DNA of 61,965 nucleotides from Phenylobacterium sp. (GTDB lineage Bacteria; Pseudomonadota; Alphaproteobacteria; Caulobacterales; Caulobacteraceae). Shown here in pieces: positions 32,895 through 41,458 of this stretch; positions within the stretch are counted from its first letter, which is position 1; each line of letters starts with the position of its first letter. The DNA is taken from contig NZ_SCTC01000065.1 in assembly GCF_004299445.1 (NCBI RefSeq), forward strand, positions 1 through 61,965. The letters run 5' to 3'. The notes under the pieces were generated by a model. It saw nothing but the letters and a program-made list of their open reading frames with translations, was not told where the DNA came from and did not search any database. The translations under genes were made by a program, and so were the position numbers.

Positions 32895-33772
32895 CGACGA
32901 CCCTGCCGCCTGAGATCCTGGAACGCCGCGACCGCGCGAAGACGTGGTTCGAGGATCTGCAGTCGCGAATCTGCGCCGAGCTGGAACGGCTGGACGCGGA
33001 GGCCCCGGCCGACCTGTTCCCGGAACCCGCCGGTCGCTTCGACATGCGGCCCTGGACCCGGGAGACCGGTGTCGGCGGCGGCGTCGGCGGCTTTTTCAAG
33101 GGGCGGCTGTTCGAGAAGGCGGCGGTGCACACGTCGGCCGCCACGGCGCGATTCTCGCCCGAGATGGCGGCCCAGATGCCGGGCGCCGACAAGGACCCGA
33201 CCTACGTCTCGTCCAGCATCAGCCTGATCGTGCACCCGCGCAGCCCGTGCGTGCCGACCGTGCACATGAACACCCGCTTCCTGTCGACGGCCGAGAGCTG
33301 GTTCGGCGGCGGCGCCGACCTGACGCCGATGCTGGACGTGCAGCGGACCCAGGAGGCCGACGACACCCAGCTGTTCCACGCCGCGATGCGGGGCGCCTGC
33401 GACCCCTTCGATCCCGAGTGGTACGGCAAGTACAAGGCGTGGTGCGACGAGTACTTCTACCTGCCCCACCGCAAGGAGATGCGCGGCATCGGCGGCATCT
33501 TCTACGACCGCCACAACAGCGGGGACTTCGAGAAGGACTTCGCCTTCACCCGCGCTGTCGGCGAGGCGTTCCTGGACGTCTACCCGAAGATCGTGCGCAA
33601 GCGGATGAGCCAAGCCTGGGGCGAGGCCGAGCGGCAGGAGCAGCTGATCCGCCGCGGCCGCTACGTCGAGTTCAACCTGCTCTACGACCGCGGCACGATG
33701 TTCGGCCTGAAGGCCGGCGGGAACATCGAGACCATCCTGTCGTCGATGCCACCGATGGTGGCCTGGACGTAG
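32891..33772 (+). CDS. hemF: Oxygen-dependent coproporphyrinogen III oxidase
   Basis: HemF converts coproporphyrinogen III to protoporphyrinogen IX using oxygen, in haem synthesis. The 293-residue protein has the family signatures GGGVGGFFKGRLFEKAAVHT, PSCVPTVHMNTRF-like PRSPCVPTVHMNTRF, WFGGGADLTPML, and RGRYVEFNLLYDRGTMFGLK. It is translationally coupled to trmL and sits beside the bc1 genes that consume haem. Confidence 0.97.
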   Translation: MTTTLPPEILERRDRAKTWFEDLQSRICAELERLDAEAPADLFPEPAGRFDMRPWTRETGVGGGVGGFFKGRLFEKAAVHTSAATARFSPEMAAQMPGADKDPTYVSSSISLIVHPRSPCVPTVHMNTRFLSTAESWFGGGADLTPMLDVQRTQEADDTQLFHAAMRGACDPFDPEWYGKYKAWCDEYFYLPHRKEMRGIGGIFYDRHNSGDFEKDFAFTRAVGEAFLDVYPKIVRKRMSQAWGEAERQEQLIRRGRYVEFNLLYDRGTMFGLKAGGNIETILSSMPPMVAWT

Positions 33773-33823
33773 GTCCGGGCTTGTCGTTCTCTCCTCCCTA
33801 ACGAGCGGGAAAGAGGATAAAGC

Positions 33824-34654
33824 TTGCCGACACTTGCCGAACGCCTGGGCTTCTCGTCCGACGCCAAGCTGCTGATCGTCAACTGCGACGACCTGGGCTC
33901 GTCGGCGTCAGCCAATCGCGCCATCGGCGAGGTGATGCGCCGCGGGGCGGCCTCCAGCTCCACGCTGATGGTTCCGTGCCCCTGGGCGCTGGATGGCGTT
34001 CGGCGCGCGCAGGACGGCGGCATCGGCGTGCACCTGACCCTGACCGCCGAGTACCCCGCCTACCGCTGGCGCAGCCTCACGGGCGCGTCCTCGCTGCACG
34101 ATGCAGAGGGTTATCTCCCCACAACCGCCGAGGCCGTGTGGGACCGCGCCGACCTCGCAGACGTGCGCGCCGAGTGCCGCGCCCAGATCGAGCAGGCCTA
34201 CGCCTGGGGCGTCGACGTCACCCACCTGGACACGCACATGGGGGTGATGCAGCTGGAGCGGCGCTATTTCGAGGTTTTCCTCGACCTTGCCGCCGAATAC
34301 CGCCTGCCGATCCGCATGTTCGGCGCCCGCACCGAGGAACGCCTGGGTTTCGCCGCCCGCACCTCGGCGCGCGCCGAGGGCATCCTCTGCCCCGATCACA
34401 TGATCGACGTCTGGGGGCGCCCGCGCGGCTCCGTGGCCGAGCGGCTGGGGAACCTGCGCCCCGGCGTGACCGAGCTGTTCCTGCATCCGGTGGAGGACGG
34501 CCCCGAGCTGCGCGCCTACGACCCGACGCACACGGACATCCGCATTGGCGATTACGCCGAGATGCTGAGCCCGGGCTTCAGCGCCCTGATCGACGCGGCG
34601 GGCGCGCGGCTGATCAGCTTCGCCGCCCTGCGCGACCTGCAGCGGGCCGTCTGA
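33824..34654 (+). CDS. ChbG/YdjC-like carbohydrate deacetylase
   Basis: The 276-residue protein matches the YdjC/ChbG family of polysaccharide-type deacetylases: LLIVNCDDLGSSASANRAI with the metal aspartates, the histidine in GIGVHLTLTAEYPA, and THLDTHMGVMQLE with two histidines. ChbG removes an acetyl group from chitobiose-type sugars. The TTG start at 33824 is supported by GAGGA 7 bases upstream. The product has no signal peptide. It is coupled to the next gene by a shared base (TGATG). Confidence 0.85.
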   Translation: MPTLAERLGFSSDAKLLIVNCDDLGSSASANRAIGEVMRRGAASSSTLMVPCPWALDGVRRAQDGGIGVHLTLTAEYPAYRWRSLTGASSLHDAEGYLPTTAEAVWDRADLADVRAECRAQIEQAYAWGVDVTHLDTHMGVMQLERRYFEVFLDLAAEYRLPIRMFGARTEERLGFAARTSARAEGILCPDHMIDVWGRPRGSVAERLGNLRPGVTELFLHPVEDGPELRAYDPTHTDIRIGDYAEMLSPGFSALIDAAGARLISFAALRDLQRAV

Positions 34655-35250
34655 TGGTTCGGGTCCGCCCCTATCGGCCGGACGACCTGCCGGCGCTCTA
34701 CGACATCTGCCTGAAGACCGGCGACAACGGCGCCGACGGCACGCACCTCTACGAGGACTACAGGATCATCGGGGAGATCTTCGCGGCGCCGTACGGGGTA
34801 TTGCTGCCTCAGTACGCCTTCGTCGCCGAGGACGATCAGGGCGTCGCGGGCTACATCCTGGGCGCGCCTGACACGCGGGCGTTCGAGGCGCGGCTGGAAG
34901 AGGCGTGGTGGCCGGCCCTGCGGGAGCGGTATGCGGACCCCGTCGATGTGCCCGCGAGGACGCGCAACCGCGAACAGTGGGACGCCCACCACATCCACCA
35001 CCCGCCCGCGAACCCGCAGGCCGTGGTGGACGCCGCACCGGCCCACCTGCACATCGACCTGCTGCCGCGGCTGCAGGGCAAGGGCATGGGACGGCAGCTC
35101 ATGGACGCCTTCCTCGCCACCGTCGGCGGCCGCGCGCACCTGGGCTGCCAGGCGCCGAACGTGCGCGCACAGCGGTTCTACGAAGCCTATGGGTTTCGCC
35201 GGCTGGAGGGCGTGCCGCCGAAGAGCGTGGTCTGGATGGCGATCGGCTGA
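34654..35250 (+). CDS. GNAT protein resembling the acetyltransferase-like domain of O-GlcNAcases
   Basis: The 198-residue protein begins VRPYRPDDLPALYDICLKTG and has a YVFVAEDD-like core (YAFVAEDDQGVAGYILG), a histidine-rich insert (WDAHHIHHPPAN), LHIDLLPRLQGKGMGRQLM as the acetyl-CoA loop, and the GNAT ending FYEAYGFRRL. The opening and the insert are characteristic of the histone-acetyltransferase-like (HAT) domain fused to human OGA and found as stand-alone bacterial proteins. Pairing with a sugar deacetylase is consistent with amino-sugar chemistry. Catalytic activity of this subgroup is unsettled. Confidence 0.8.
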   Translation: MVRVRPYRPDDLPALYDICLKTGDNGADGTHLYEDYRIIGEIFAAPYGVLLPQYAFVAEDDQGVAGYILGAPDTRAFEARLEEAWWPALRERYADPVDVPARTRNREQWDAHHIHHPPANPQAVVDAAPAHLHIDLLPRLQGKGMGRQLMDAFLATVGGRAHLGCQAPNVRAQRFYEAYGFRRLEGVPPKSVVWMAIG

Positions 35251-35266
35251 GTCCGGCCCAGCGCCC

Positions 35267-35962
35267 CTACCCCGCAAGGAACGCCCGGATCCACCCACCA
35301 ACGCGCGCCCGGTCGTCCGGCCGGCCGAAGCTGGCGATGGCGCGGTCGGCCTGCTCGTCGGCGTAGACCTTGCCGCGGCGAGCCTCGATGAGGGCTGTGG
35401 CGTAGGCCGGCAGGAACTCCGGATGCGGCTGCATCGAGATGGCCGGCTGGTCGCGCCAGGCCAGGGCGGCGAAGGGCGTGAACTCGGACCGCGCGATCAG
35501 CTCGGCGCCCGGCGGCAGGCTCACCACCTGGTCCTGGTGTGAGGCCGGCAGCCTGATGGGATCGGCGGCGTCCATCCAGGGCTCGCGGCTGACGACTTCG
35601 TAGGCGTGTTCGCCGATCCCCCAGCCCTTGGGCGACTTGATCACCTGGCCGCCAAACGCCTGGGCCATGGCCTGGTGGCCGAAGCAGACGCCGACCAGCT
35701 TGGCGCGGCCCTTGGCGGCGCGCAGGAAGTCCATCAGCTGGCCGATCCAGGGATCGTCGTCATAGACCCCCGCCGCCGAGCCGGTGACGATGTAGGCGTC
35801 GCAGTCCTCGGGCGCCGCCGGATACTCGCCCTCGTCGGCCGCATAGGTTCGCCAGTCGTAGGCGTCGCGGCCCAGCAGCTCCATGAACATGTCGGGATAG
35901 GTCCCGAACGTCGGGATCGCCGGGTTCGGGGGCCGGCCGGTCTTGAGGACGCCTATTCTCAA
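35267..35962 (-). CDS. Type 1 glutamine amidotransferase (GMP-synthase-like)
   Basis: The 231-residue protein has a class I amidotransferase fold with nucleophile cysteine in GVCFGHQAMAQAFGG and catalytic histidine in SMQPHPEF. Similar stand-alone proteins (sometimes called GMP synthase-like or GATase1) have no partner synthetase and an unknown substrate. The start is a TTG at 35962 sharing TTGA with the cca stop, so it is translated by coupling to cca. No ATG start is visible at the right place. Confidence 0.85.
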   Translation of the reverse strand: MRIGVLKTGRPPNPAIPTFGTYPDMFMELLGRDAYDWRTYAADEGEYPAAPEDCDAYIVTGSAAGVYDDDPWIGQLMDFLRAAKGRAKLVGVCFGHQAMAQAFGGQVIKSPKGWGIGEHAYEVVSREPWMDAADPIRLPASHQDQVVSLPPGAELIARSEFTPFAALAWRDQPAISMQPHPEFLPAYATALIEARRGKVYADEQADRAIASFGRPDDRARVGGWIRAFLAG

Positions 35963-37227
35963 TAGACCATGCCCTGGGCCACGGCCTTCAGCTTCTCGAT
36001 GACCGACAGCTTGTCGTCGATGAAGTCGTTGTCGATCCACCAGTCCTCGACCTCGCGCATCACCTGGCCCACCAGCGGGCCCTTGGGGACGCCGGCGTTC
36101 ATGACCTCCTGGCCGCTGAGCGGCAGTTCGGGACGGGTCCAGCCTTCGGCCAGGGCGATCAGGCCGCGCCACTGCATGGTGGCGGCCGTGCGCGGCGCGG
36201 CGGCCCAGGCCAGCCTGGCGCGGTCGCGAAACGTGGCCGTGCCGGCGCGATAGACCTCGCGGCGGATTTCGCGCGGGCTCATCCAGCTCTTCAGCACGGG
36301 CGTAGGCGCCAGCGCGGCGACGATACGGTCGCGATCGGGGTTCGACAGCCGCAGCCGCGTCGCCAGGGCCATGGCGGCCACCTGGTCGTCTGGCAGCAGG
36401 GCGGCCAGGCGCAGGACCGGATCGCCGTCGAGGAACTGCTCGGTGTCGATCTCCACCAGGGCCTCGAAACGGGCGAGGTTGGCCTGCGTCTTCAGCACCA
36501 CCTCCAGCACGCCGGTTTCCGCCATCAGCCGAACGGCGGCGCGCGGATCGTCGGCCGCCAGCAGCTTCAGGAGTTCCTTGGAGATCCGTTCGGCGGCCAG
36601 GCCGTCGATGCTGTCCTTCAGACGCGCGCAGGCGGCGGCGGCGGCGGCGTCGGGCGCGCCCTTACCGAACCAGGCGTAGAAGCGGAAGAAACGCAGGTTG
36701 CGCAGGTGGTCCTCGACCAGCCGCTGCTCGGGCTCGCCCACGAAGACGATGCGGCCCGCCTTGGCGTCGGCCACGCCATGGCCGGTGGGATCGAAGATCG
36801 AGCCGTCGCGGCGCGCGTAGAGCGAGTTCAGGGTGAAGTCGCGGCGCTGGGCGTCCTCGGCCCAATCGGTCGTGAAGGCTACGGTGGCGCGGCGGCCGTC
36901 GGTGGAGACGTCGCGACGCAGCGTGGTGATCTCGTGCGGCAGGTGGTTCGACACGGCGGTGATCGTGCCGTGCTCGATGCCGGTGGGAATGGCGGCGATC
37001 CCGGCGGCCTTCAGCGCCTGGGCGACACGGTCGGGCGTCAGGGTGGTGGCGATGTCGATGTCGTCGACCGGCCGGCCGACGATGGCGTTGCGGACGCTGC
37101 CGCCCACGAACCGCGCGCAGTCGGCCCCGCCCTCGGCCTCGAGCGCATCCAGCACCGCGACCGTCGCGGGGTTGGTCATCCAGTGGCGCTGGCCCAAGCC
37201 TTCGTTCGTGGAGGGGGTGTCGGTCAT
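35959..37227 (-). CDS. cca: CCA-adding tRNA nucleotidyltransferase
   Basis: The 422-residue class II enzyme adds or repairs the 3' CCA end of tRNA. Landmarks are RFVGGSVRNAIVGRP (Gly-Gly motif), DDIDIATTL with the catalytic aspartates, RRDFTLNSLY, and EDHLRNLRFFRFYAWFG. The first 17 residues are variable, and an internal ATG (HWMTNPATV) is possible, but the start at 37227 is accepted. It is followed by the coupled amidotransferase gene, and the upstream Nudix gene ends 27 bases before it. Confidence 0.95.
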   Translation of the reverse strand: MTDTPSTNEGLGQRHWMTNPATVAVLDALEAEGGADCARFVGGSVRNAIVGRPVDDIDIATTLTPDRVAQALKAAGIAAIPTGIEHGTITAVSNHLPHEITTLRRDVSTDGRRATVAFTTDWAEDAQRRDFTLNSLYARRDGSIFDPTGHGVADAKAGRIVFVGEPEQRLVEDHLRNLRFFRFYAWFGKGAPDAAAAAACARLKDSIDGLAAERISKELLKLLAADDPRAAVRLMAETGVLEVVLKTQANLARFEALVEIDTEQFLDGDPVLRLAALLPDDQVAAMALATRLRLSNPDRDRIVAALAPTPVLKSWMSPREIRREVYRAGTATFRDRARLAWAAAPRTAATMQWRGLIALAEGWTRPELPLSGQEVMNAGVPKGPLVGQVMREVEDWWIDNDFIDDKLSVIEKLKAVAQGMVY

Positions 37228-37254
37228 GGCGCGGAAGTGGCCCGAAGGCGCGCG

Positions 37255-37896
37255 CTAGGCAAGGGTCGCGCCGTACAGCCGCTCGTGGAGCGCGCGCAGG
37301 ATGCCCGCCGTGGCGCCCCAGATGTACTGCGTCTCGTGAGTGGTCGCGTAGAAGCGCCGGGTCTCGCCGGTGGGCAGGGTGCGCTCGTGCTCCTCGTAGT
37401 TGGTGGGGTCCATGAGATAGCCGAACGGCGTCTCGAAGATGTCGGCCACCTCGTCGGGATTGGGGCGGAGCGAGAAGCCCGGCCGCACGAAGCCCACCAC
37501 CGGCGTGATCAGGTAGCCGCTGCCCGTGTGGTACGGAGTCGACAGGCCGATCAGGCTGACGAAGTGCGGCTCGAGCCCCACTTCCTCGTGCGCCTCGCGC
37601 AGCGCGGTTTCCCAGGGCCGCTCCCCCTCGTCCTGGCGCCCGCCCGGCAGGGCGACCTGGCCGGTGTGGCTGCGCATGGTGTCCGAGCGGCGCGTGAGCA
37701 GGACGTTCAAGCCGTGGTCGCGCTCGACCAGGCCGATCAGCACCGCAGCAGGCTTCGGCGGATCTGACGCGGCGTCGACCCACCCGCCGGGCGAGAGGTC
37801 GAAATCCGAGCGCCGCGGGCCGCCTTCGACCGCGTGGTCGTGCAGCGGGTCGAGGTGGTCGGCGATCCAGTCGCGCAGCTCGTGGGCGGGGGCCAT
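37255..37896 (-). CDS. Nudix hydrolase, CoA pyrophosphatase (NudL-like)
   Basis: The 213-residue protein has the extended CoA-hydrolase signature LLTRRSDTMRSHTGQVALPG followed by the Nudix box GGRQDEGERPWETALREAHE and EVGL. These enzymes split CoA and related compounds to phosphopantetheine and 3',5'-ADP. An alternative GTG start at 37905 would overlap the DUF1285 stop in the pattern GTGA; the ATG at 37896 is given because it fits the family start. Confidence 0.92.
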   Translation of the reverse strand: MAPAHELRDWIADHLDPLHDHAVEGGPRRSDFDLSPGGWVDAASDPPKPAAVLIGLVERDHGLNVLLTRRSDTMRSHTGQVALPGGRQDEGERPWETALREAHEEVGLEPHFVSLIGLSTPYHTGSGYLITPVVGFVRPGFSLRPNPDEVADIFETPFGYLMDPTNYEEHERTLPTGETRRFYATTHETQYIWGATAGILRALHERLYGATLA

Positions 37897-37901
37897 GGCG
37901 T

Positions 37902-38486
37902 TCACGAGAGGTGCGCGCCCGGCGGGCCCACGGCGAACCAGGCGCCGTTCGAGCTGACCCCCAGTGTCTCGCCGTCCGGGGTGTCGCGCGGCTCGGCCAG
38001 GTCGACCAGCTCGTAGAATACCGGCCGCGAGATCAGCGCCTCGAGGCCGCGACGGACGTGCAGGTAGGGTCTGGGTTCGCCATCCTCTCCAACCTCGACG
38101 CGGATGGCGTTGTCGGGGCCGGCTGTGACCTCGTCGCCGACGTTGGTGAGGAACTTCAGGTCGCCCCCTTCGCGATCCACGCGCACGGCCAGAAAGGGCG
38201 CGTCCTCGACAGTTATCTTCAGCTTCTCGACCGGCGTCACGAGGTAGACGCCGTCGGGGTCCTTGCGCAGGATCGTCGAGAACAGCCGCACCAGCGCCTC
38301 GCGGTAGATGACAGCGCCTTCGTGCAGCCAGCGGCCGTCCGACGTGATGACGATGTCGATCTCGCCCGAGTGCGCGGGGTTCCACAGGTGCACCGGCGGC
38401 AGGCCGCGGCCCGGCGCCTGCCCCTTCTGCTGGGACTGGGCGGCTTGGGCGATGGCGTCGAGGCCGGGCTTCTGAACGGTGGTCAC
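37902..38486 (-). CDS. DUF1285 protein
   Basis: The 194-residue protein matches the DUF1285 family: PPVHLWNPAHSGEIDIVITS, GRWLHEGAVIYREALVRLFS, PDGVYLVTPVEKLKITVEDA and the C-terminal LEALISRPVFYELVDLA. Its function is unknown; it is conserved as the neighbour of the Nudix and cca genes in alphaproteobacteria. It is the first or second gene of the minus-strand run. Confidence 0.9.
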   Translation of the reverse strand: MTTVQKPGLDAIAQAAQSQQKGQAPGRGLPPVHLWNPAHSGEIDIVITSDGRWLHEGAVIYREALVRLFSTILRKDPDGVYLVTPVEKLKITVEDAPFLAVRVDREGGDLKFLTNVGDEVTAGPDNAIRVEVGEDGEPRPYLHVRRGLEALISRPVFYELVDLAEPRDTPDGETLGVSSNGAWFAVGPPGAHLS

Positions 38487-38533
38487 CCCGGCAAGGTAGG
38501 GGGTGGGAGGAGTCGCCTCAAGCGAACGCAGCG

Positions 38534-39034
38534 TCAGCGGGGCTGGATCATGCCCTGCAGCGTCACATCCCGGAACGCGCGGAACAGGACGCGGCGCGCG
38601 TCGACGGGCCCCGGCAGCTTCACGTCAGGGGCGACGGCGAAGCCCACGCGCTGGAAGTACGGCAGGTCGCCCACCAGCACGACGGCGGCCTCGCCGGCGT
38701 CGTGCGAGGCCTCGCACGCGCGCTCCACCAACATGGCGCCCAGGCCGGCGCGGCGTTCGGAAGCCTCGACCGCCAGGGGGCCCAGGAAGACGATCGGCTG
38801 GTCGCCAGCGGCCACGCGCCACATGCGCACCACGCCCACGACGGTGTCGCCCTCGACGGCGCAGAACGACAGGTCCTGGGCGAAGTCAGCAAACTCGCGG
38901 ACGCGCTCGGACACCTTGGCGAAACGGCCGGGCCCGAAGGCGCGGTCCAGCAGCGCCTCGATGGCGGGGCCATGGGCGGCGGTCTCGTTGACGAGGACAA
39001 GCTCCGGCGGGGGCCGGCAAGGTTGCAGGGACAT
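38534..39034 (-). CDS. GNAT-family N-acetyltransferase (YhbS-like)
   Basis: The 166-residue protein begins ELVLVNETAAHGPAIEALLD and has the GNAT core QPIVFLGPLAVEASERRAGLGAMLV with an RRxGLG acetyl-CoA loop, then VVLVGDLPYFQRVGFAVAPD, which is typical of YhbS-type proteins. The substrate is unknown. It is 48 bases upstream of DUF1285 on the same strand. The 200-base gap to the UrcA terminator upstream holds no recognisable gene. Confidence 0.87.
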   Translation of the reverse strand: MSLQPCRPPPELVLVNETAAHGPAIEALLDRAFGPGRFAKVSERVREFADFAQDLSFCAVEGDTVVGVVRMWRVAAGDQPIVFLGPLAVEASERRAGLGAMLVERACEASHDAGEAAVVLVGDLPYFQRVGFAVAPDVKLPGPVDARRVLFRAFRDVTLQGMIQPR

Positions 39035-39237
39035 GAGCGGTCTCGAGAGATGAGTGGGCGACTACGGCGGGCGTCTGGCCCAGGCCGCTTGGGTTCGGGT
39101 GGCTGCTTAAGCCAGCGGACGTCGTCGCATCTCTCGGGCCCTCCGGGCCGTGGACAGGGAAGCGCGCAGATAGGGCCATCGGCCCCTGGGGTCAACGCTC
39201 GGTTTGGCCATGCGGCGATCTCACGCGTGCAATGCAA

Positions 39238-39265
39238 AGCGGCCCGCCGTCGCCGGCGGGCCGCT
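39238..39265 (-). terminator. Terminator of the UrcA-family gene
   Basis: AGCGGCCCGCCG and CGGCGGGCCGCT form a perfect 12-bp stem with a 4-base loop. On the minus strand it is followed by TTTGCATT, 20 bases past the UrcA gene stop. Confidence 0.8.
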
Positions 39266-39285
39266 CTACACGTTGCGGAACGAAC

Positions 39286-39774
39286 TCAGCGCGAAGCAAA
39301 CTCGCCGGCCGATGCCACCTGCATGTCGCGCAGCTGAGTCCTGGCGTCGCGCGAGGCCTTGTCGACGCAGCCGCGGAAGTTCGGGCCGCCGACGGCCTTG
39401 CAGACCGACTTGGCCGCGGCGTCGATGTCGGCGTTGATCTGGTCGAACGAGCGGCCCGCCACCTTCACGCGGACGCTGGCGCGTTCGTCGCGGATGACTT
39501 CCACCTTGGTGGCGGCGGCGCCGTCACGGCTGCGCTTGATGGCGGCGTACTGACGGTTGGCGTTGCGGATGGCCGATTGCACGCAGGGACCGGCCGAGGC
39601 GTTGCAGACGGTGATCGCAGCCGCCTGGATCTCGCCGGCCACCTGGGCGTCGGTCTTGCCGATCAGGCTGATGCGGACGACCGGGCTGGGCTCCTGCGAC
39701 ACGCGCAGGTCGGCGGCGGCGGCCGGCAGGGCCAGGGCGGTCAAGGCCACAGCGGCCAGGCAAGCGAACTTCAT
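39286..39774 (-). CDS. UrcA-family exported protein with two repeated domains
   Basis: The 162-residue secreted protein has a signal peptide (MKFACLAAVALTALALPAAA). It then contains two copies of the roughly 60-residue UrcA pattern, each an internal aspartate/lysine-rich stretch followed by a disulphide cysteine pair: VCNASAGPCVQSAIRNANRQ, and VCKAVGGPNFRGCVDKASRD. UrcA proteins are periplasmic and of unknown role. The ATG at 39774 is chosen for the signal peptide; the longer reading from 39852 has no support. It is monocistronic. Confidence 0.82.
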   Translation of the reverse strand: MKFACLAAVALTALALPAAAADLRVSQEPSPVVRISLIGKTDAQVAGEIQAAAITVCNASAGPCVQSAIRNANRQYAAIKRSRDGAAATKVEVIRDERASVRVKVAGRSFDQINADIDAAAKSVCKAVGGPNFRGCVDKASRDARTQLRDMQVASAGEFASR

Positions 39775-39840
39775 CGTTGGGTTCTCCAGGGTTTCGACGA
39801 CGTTGTGTGTCGAATTTCGCCCGGGGGAAGAACATCGGTA

Positions 39841-39890
39841 CGCATTAACCACCCACGACCGATCGTCGTGAATTCGGCATTAACCATCCA
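39841..39890. promoter_or_regulatory. Candidate operator between divergent UrcA and MFS genes
   Basis: Two direct repeats, CGCATTAACCACCCA (39841-39855) and GGCATTAACCATCCA (39876-39890), lie 35 bases apart and flank an inverted repeat CACGAC-N5-GTCGTG (39854-39870). The block sits 67-116 bases upstream of the UrcA start within the 306-base divergent gap; no other feature was seen in that gap. A regulator binding site is inferred. Confidence 0.4.
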
Positions 39891-40080
39891 GATTCGAGCC
39901 AGATGGACAACATGTCGCAGATGATTATCTGAAGAGGTTACATCACTACACGCATAAGTCTCATTCCTTGTCGCGTCGCGATAGTGGTGACCTGGTAATA
40001 CTGAAAAACGACTTGCCTGCCACGGCCTCGCTCGCGGCCATTGCCCCGACGCGCGGCGACGGCCAAGTTGCACCCCTCGC

Positions 40081-41340
40081 ATGTCCGATACGCCCCCCGA
40101 CGACGACGCCGTTCCATCCGCCCGCGCCCTGCTGAAGGAGCGCGACTACCTGATGTTCTGGGGAACACGCTGGACGGGGAGCTTCGCCAGCCAGATCCAA
40201 AGCGTCGCCATGGGCTGGCAGATGTACGCCATCGCGCGCCAGACCCGGTCCGTCGAGGAGAGCGCCTTCCTGGTCGGCATGATCGGGCTGGCGGCGTTCG
40301 TGCCCGTCTTCCTGCTCACCCTGCCGGCCGGCGAGGCCGCGGACCGCTATGATCGCAAGAAGGTGCTGCTGCTGTGCCTGTCGGGCGAGATCGTCAGCGT
40401 GCTCGCGCTCGCGATCGCCACCGTCAACGGCTATGCCTCGCCCGCCCTGCTGCTGGTGATCGCGGCCCTGTTCGGCGCCAGCCGCGCGTTCTTCGCGCCC
40501 GCCAACACCGCGCTGGGGCCCATGCTGGTGCCGCGCAAGCTGTTGCCGCGCGCCATCGCATGGAACTCCCTGGCCTGGCAGACCGCCTCGATCGCCGGAC
40601 CTGCCGCAGCCGGCCTGCTGGTCGCCCGCTCGGCCGAGACGGCCTACTTCACCACGTTCGCCCTCTATGGCCTGTCGGCGATGCTCGTGATGGGCATCCG
40701 CGCCAACGCCAAGCCCGAGACCAACCCCGGCTCGCGCTGGCAGCTGATGAAGGAAGGCCTGGCCTACGTCTGGCGCCAGAAGATCGTGTTCGGCGCGATC
40801 TCGCTGGACCTGTTCGCCGTGCTGCTGGGCGGCGCGACCGCCCTGCTCCCCGTCTTCGCGCGCGACGTGCTGCACGTGGGGCCCGAGGGATTCGGCATCC
40901 TGCGCGCCGGACCGGCGATCGGCGCGACGCTGGTGGCCCTGTGGCTCGCGGCCAATCCGATCCGGCGCAAGGCCGGCCTCTACATGTTCGCCGGCGTCGC
41001 CGTCTTCGGCCTGGCGACCATCGTCTTCGGCCTGTCGAAGTCGCTTTGGTTGTCGGTCGCGGCGCTGGCCGTCCTGGGCGGCGCCGACATGCTCTCGGTG
41101 TTTGTCCGCCAGACCCTGGTCCAGCTGGTCACCCCCGACCACATGCGAGGCCGGGTGGCCTCGGTGTCCTCGGTGTTCATCGGCGCCTCGAACGAGCTGG
41201 GCGAGTTCGAGAGCGGTGTCGTGGCCCGCCTGCTGGGGCCCGTGGGCGCGGCCGTGTTCGGCGGCGTGGGCGCCGTCATGGTCACCGCCCTCTGGGCCAA
41301 GCTGTTTCCCGACTTGCGAAGGGCCGACCGCCTCGAATAA
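40081..41340 (+). CDS. MFS exporter, EntS-like family
   Basis: The 419-residue inner-membrane protein has about 11-12 helices. The family motif A is seen as LPAGEAADRYDRKKVLLLCL. The opening LKERDYLMFWGTRWTGSFAS and the loops WNSLAWQTASIAGPAAAGLL are characteristic of DHA3/EntS-type transporters, which export siderophores or drugs. The final region LVTPDHMRGRVASVSSVFI is also typical. The substrate is unknown, and there is no siderophore gene nearby. Confidence 0.9.
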   Translation: MSDTPPDDDAVPSARALLKERDYLMFWGTRWTGSFASQIQSVAMGWQMYAIARQTRSVEESAFLVGMIGLAAFVPVFLLTLPAGEAADRYDRKKVLLLCLSGEIVSVLALAIATVNGYASPALLLVIAALFGASRAFFAPANTALGPMLVPRKLLPRAIAWNSLAWQTASIAGPAAAGLLVARSAETAYFTTFALYGLSAMLVMGIRANAKPETNPGSRWQLMKEGLAYVWRQKIVFGAISLDLFAVLLGGATALLPVFARDVLHVGPEGFGILRAGPAIGATLVALWLAANPIRRKAGLYMFAGVAVFGLATIVFGLSKSLWLSVAALAVLGGADMLSVFVRQTLVQLVTPDHMRGRVASVSSVFIGASNELGEFESGVVARLLGPVGAAVFGGVGAVMVTALWAKLFPDLRRADRLE

Positions 41341-41358
41341 GCGTCTTCCCATTCATCC

Positions 41359-41442
41359 GGAACGTGACAGCCGAAAGTGGGAGCCGGTTTCGGCGCCCGT
41401 CACGTTCCAACATTAGAAGCGAGCCTGCCACCAGGCAGGCTC
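41359..41442. repeat. Double-hairpin alphaproteobacterial palindromic repeat, copy 2
   Basis: The first hairpin (41359-41408) has outer arms GGAACGTGAC/GTCACGTTCC and inner arms GCCGAAA/TTTCGGC around GTGGGAGCCGG. The second (41421-41442) pairs GAGCCTGCC with GGCAGGCTC. The order and core (GAAAGTGG, then CCGGTTTCG, then GAGCCTG and CAGGCTC) match the element at 3877-3989, although the outer arms differ. Confidence 0.78.
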
Positions 41443-41458
41443 TTGGGAGATTTCGGTC

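Noticed and set aside
38487..39240. Plus-strand frames over the GNAT gene and its upstream gap
   Set aside because: They are low-complexity Arg-rich frames opposite a well-supported acetyltransferase.
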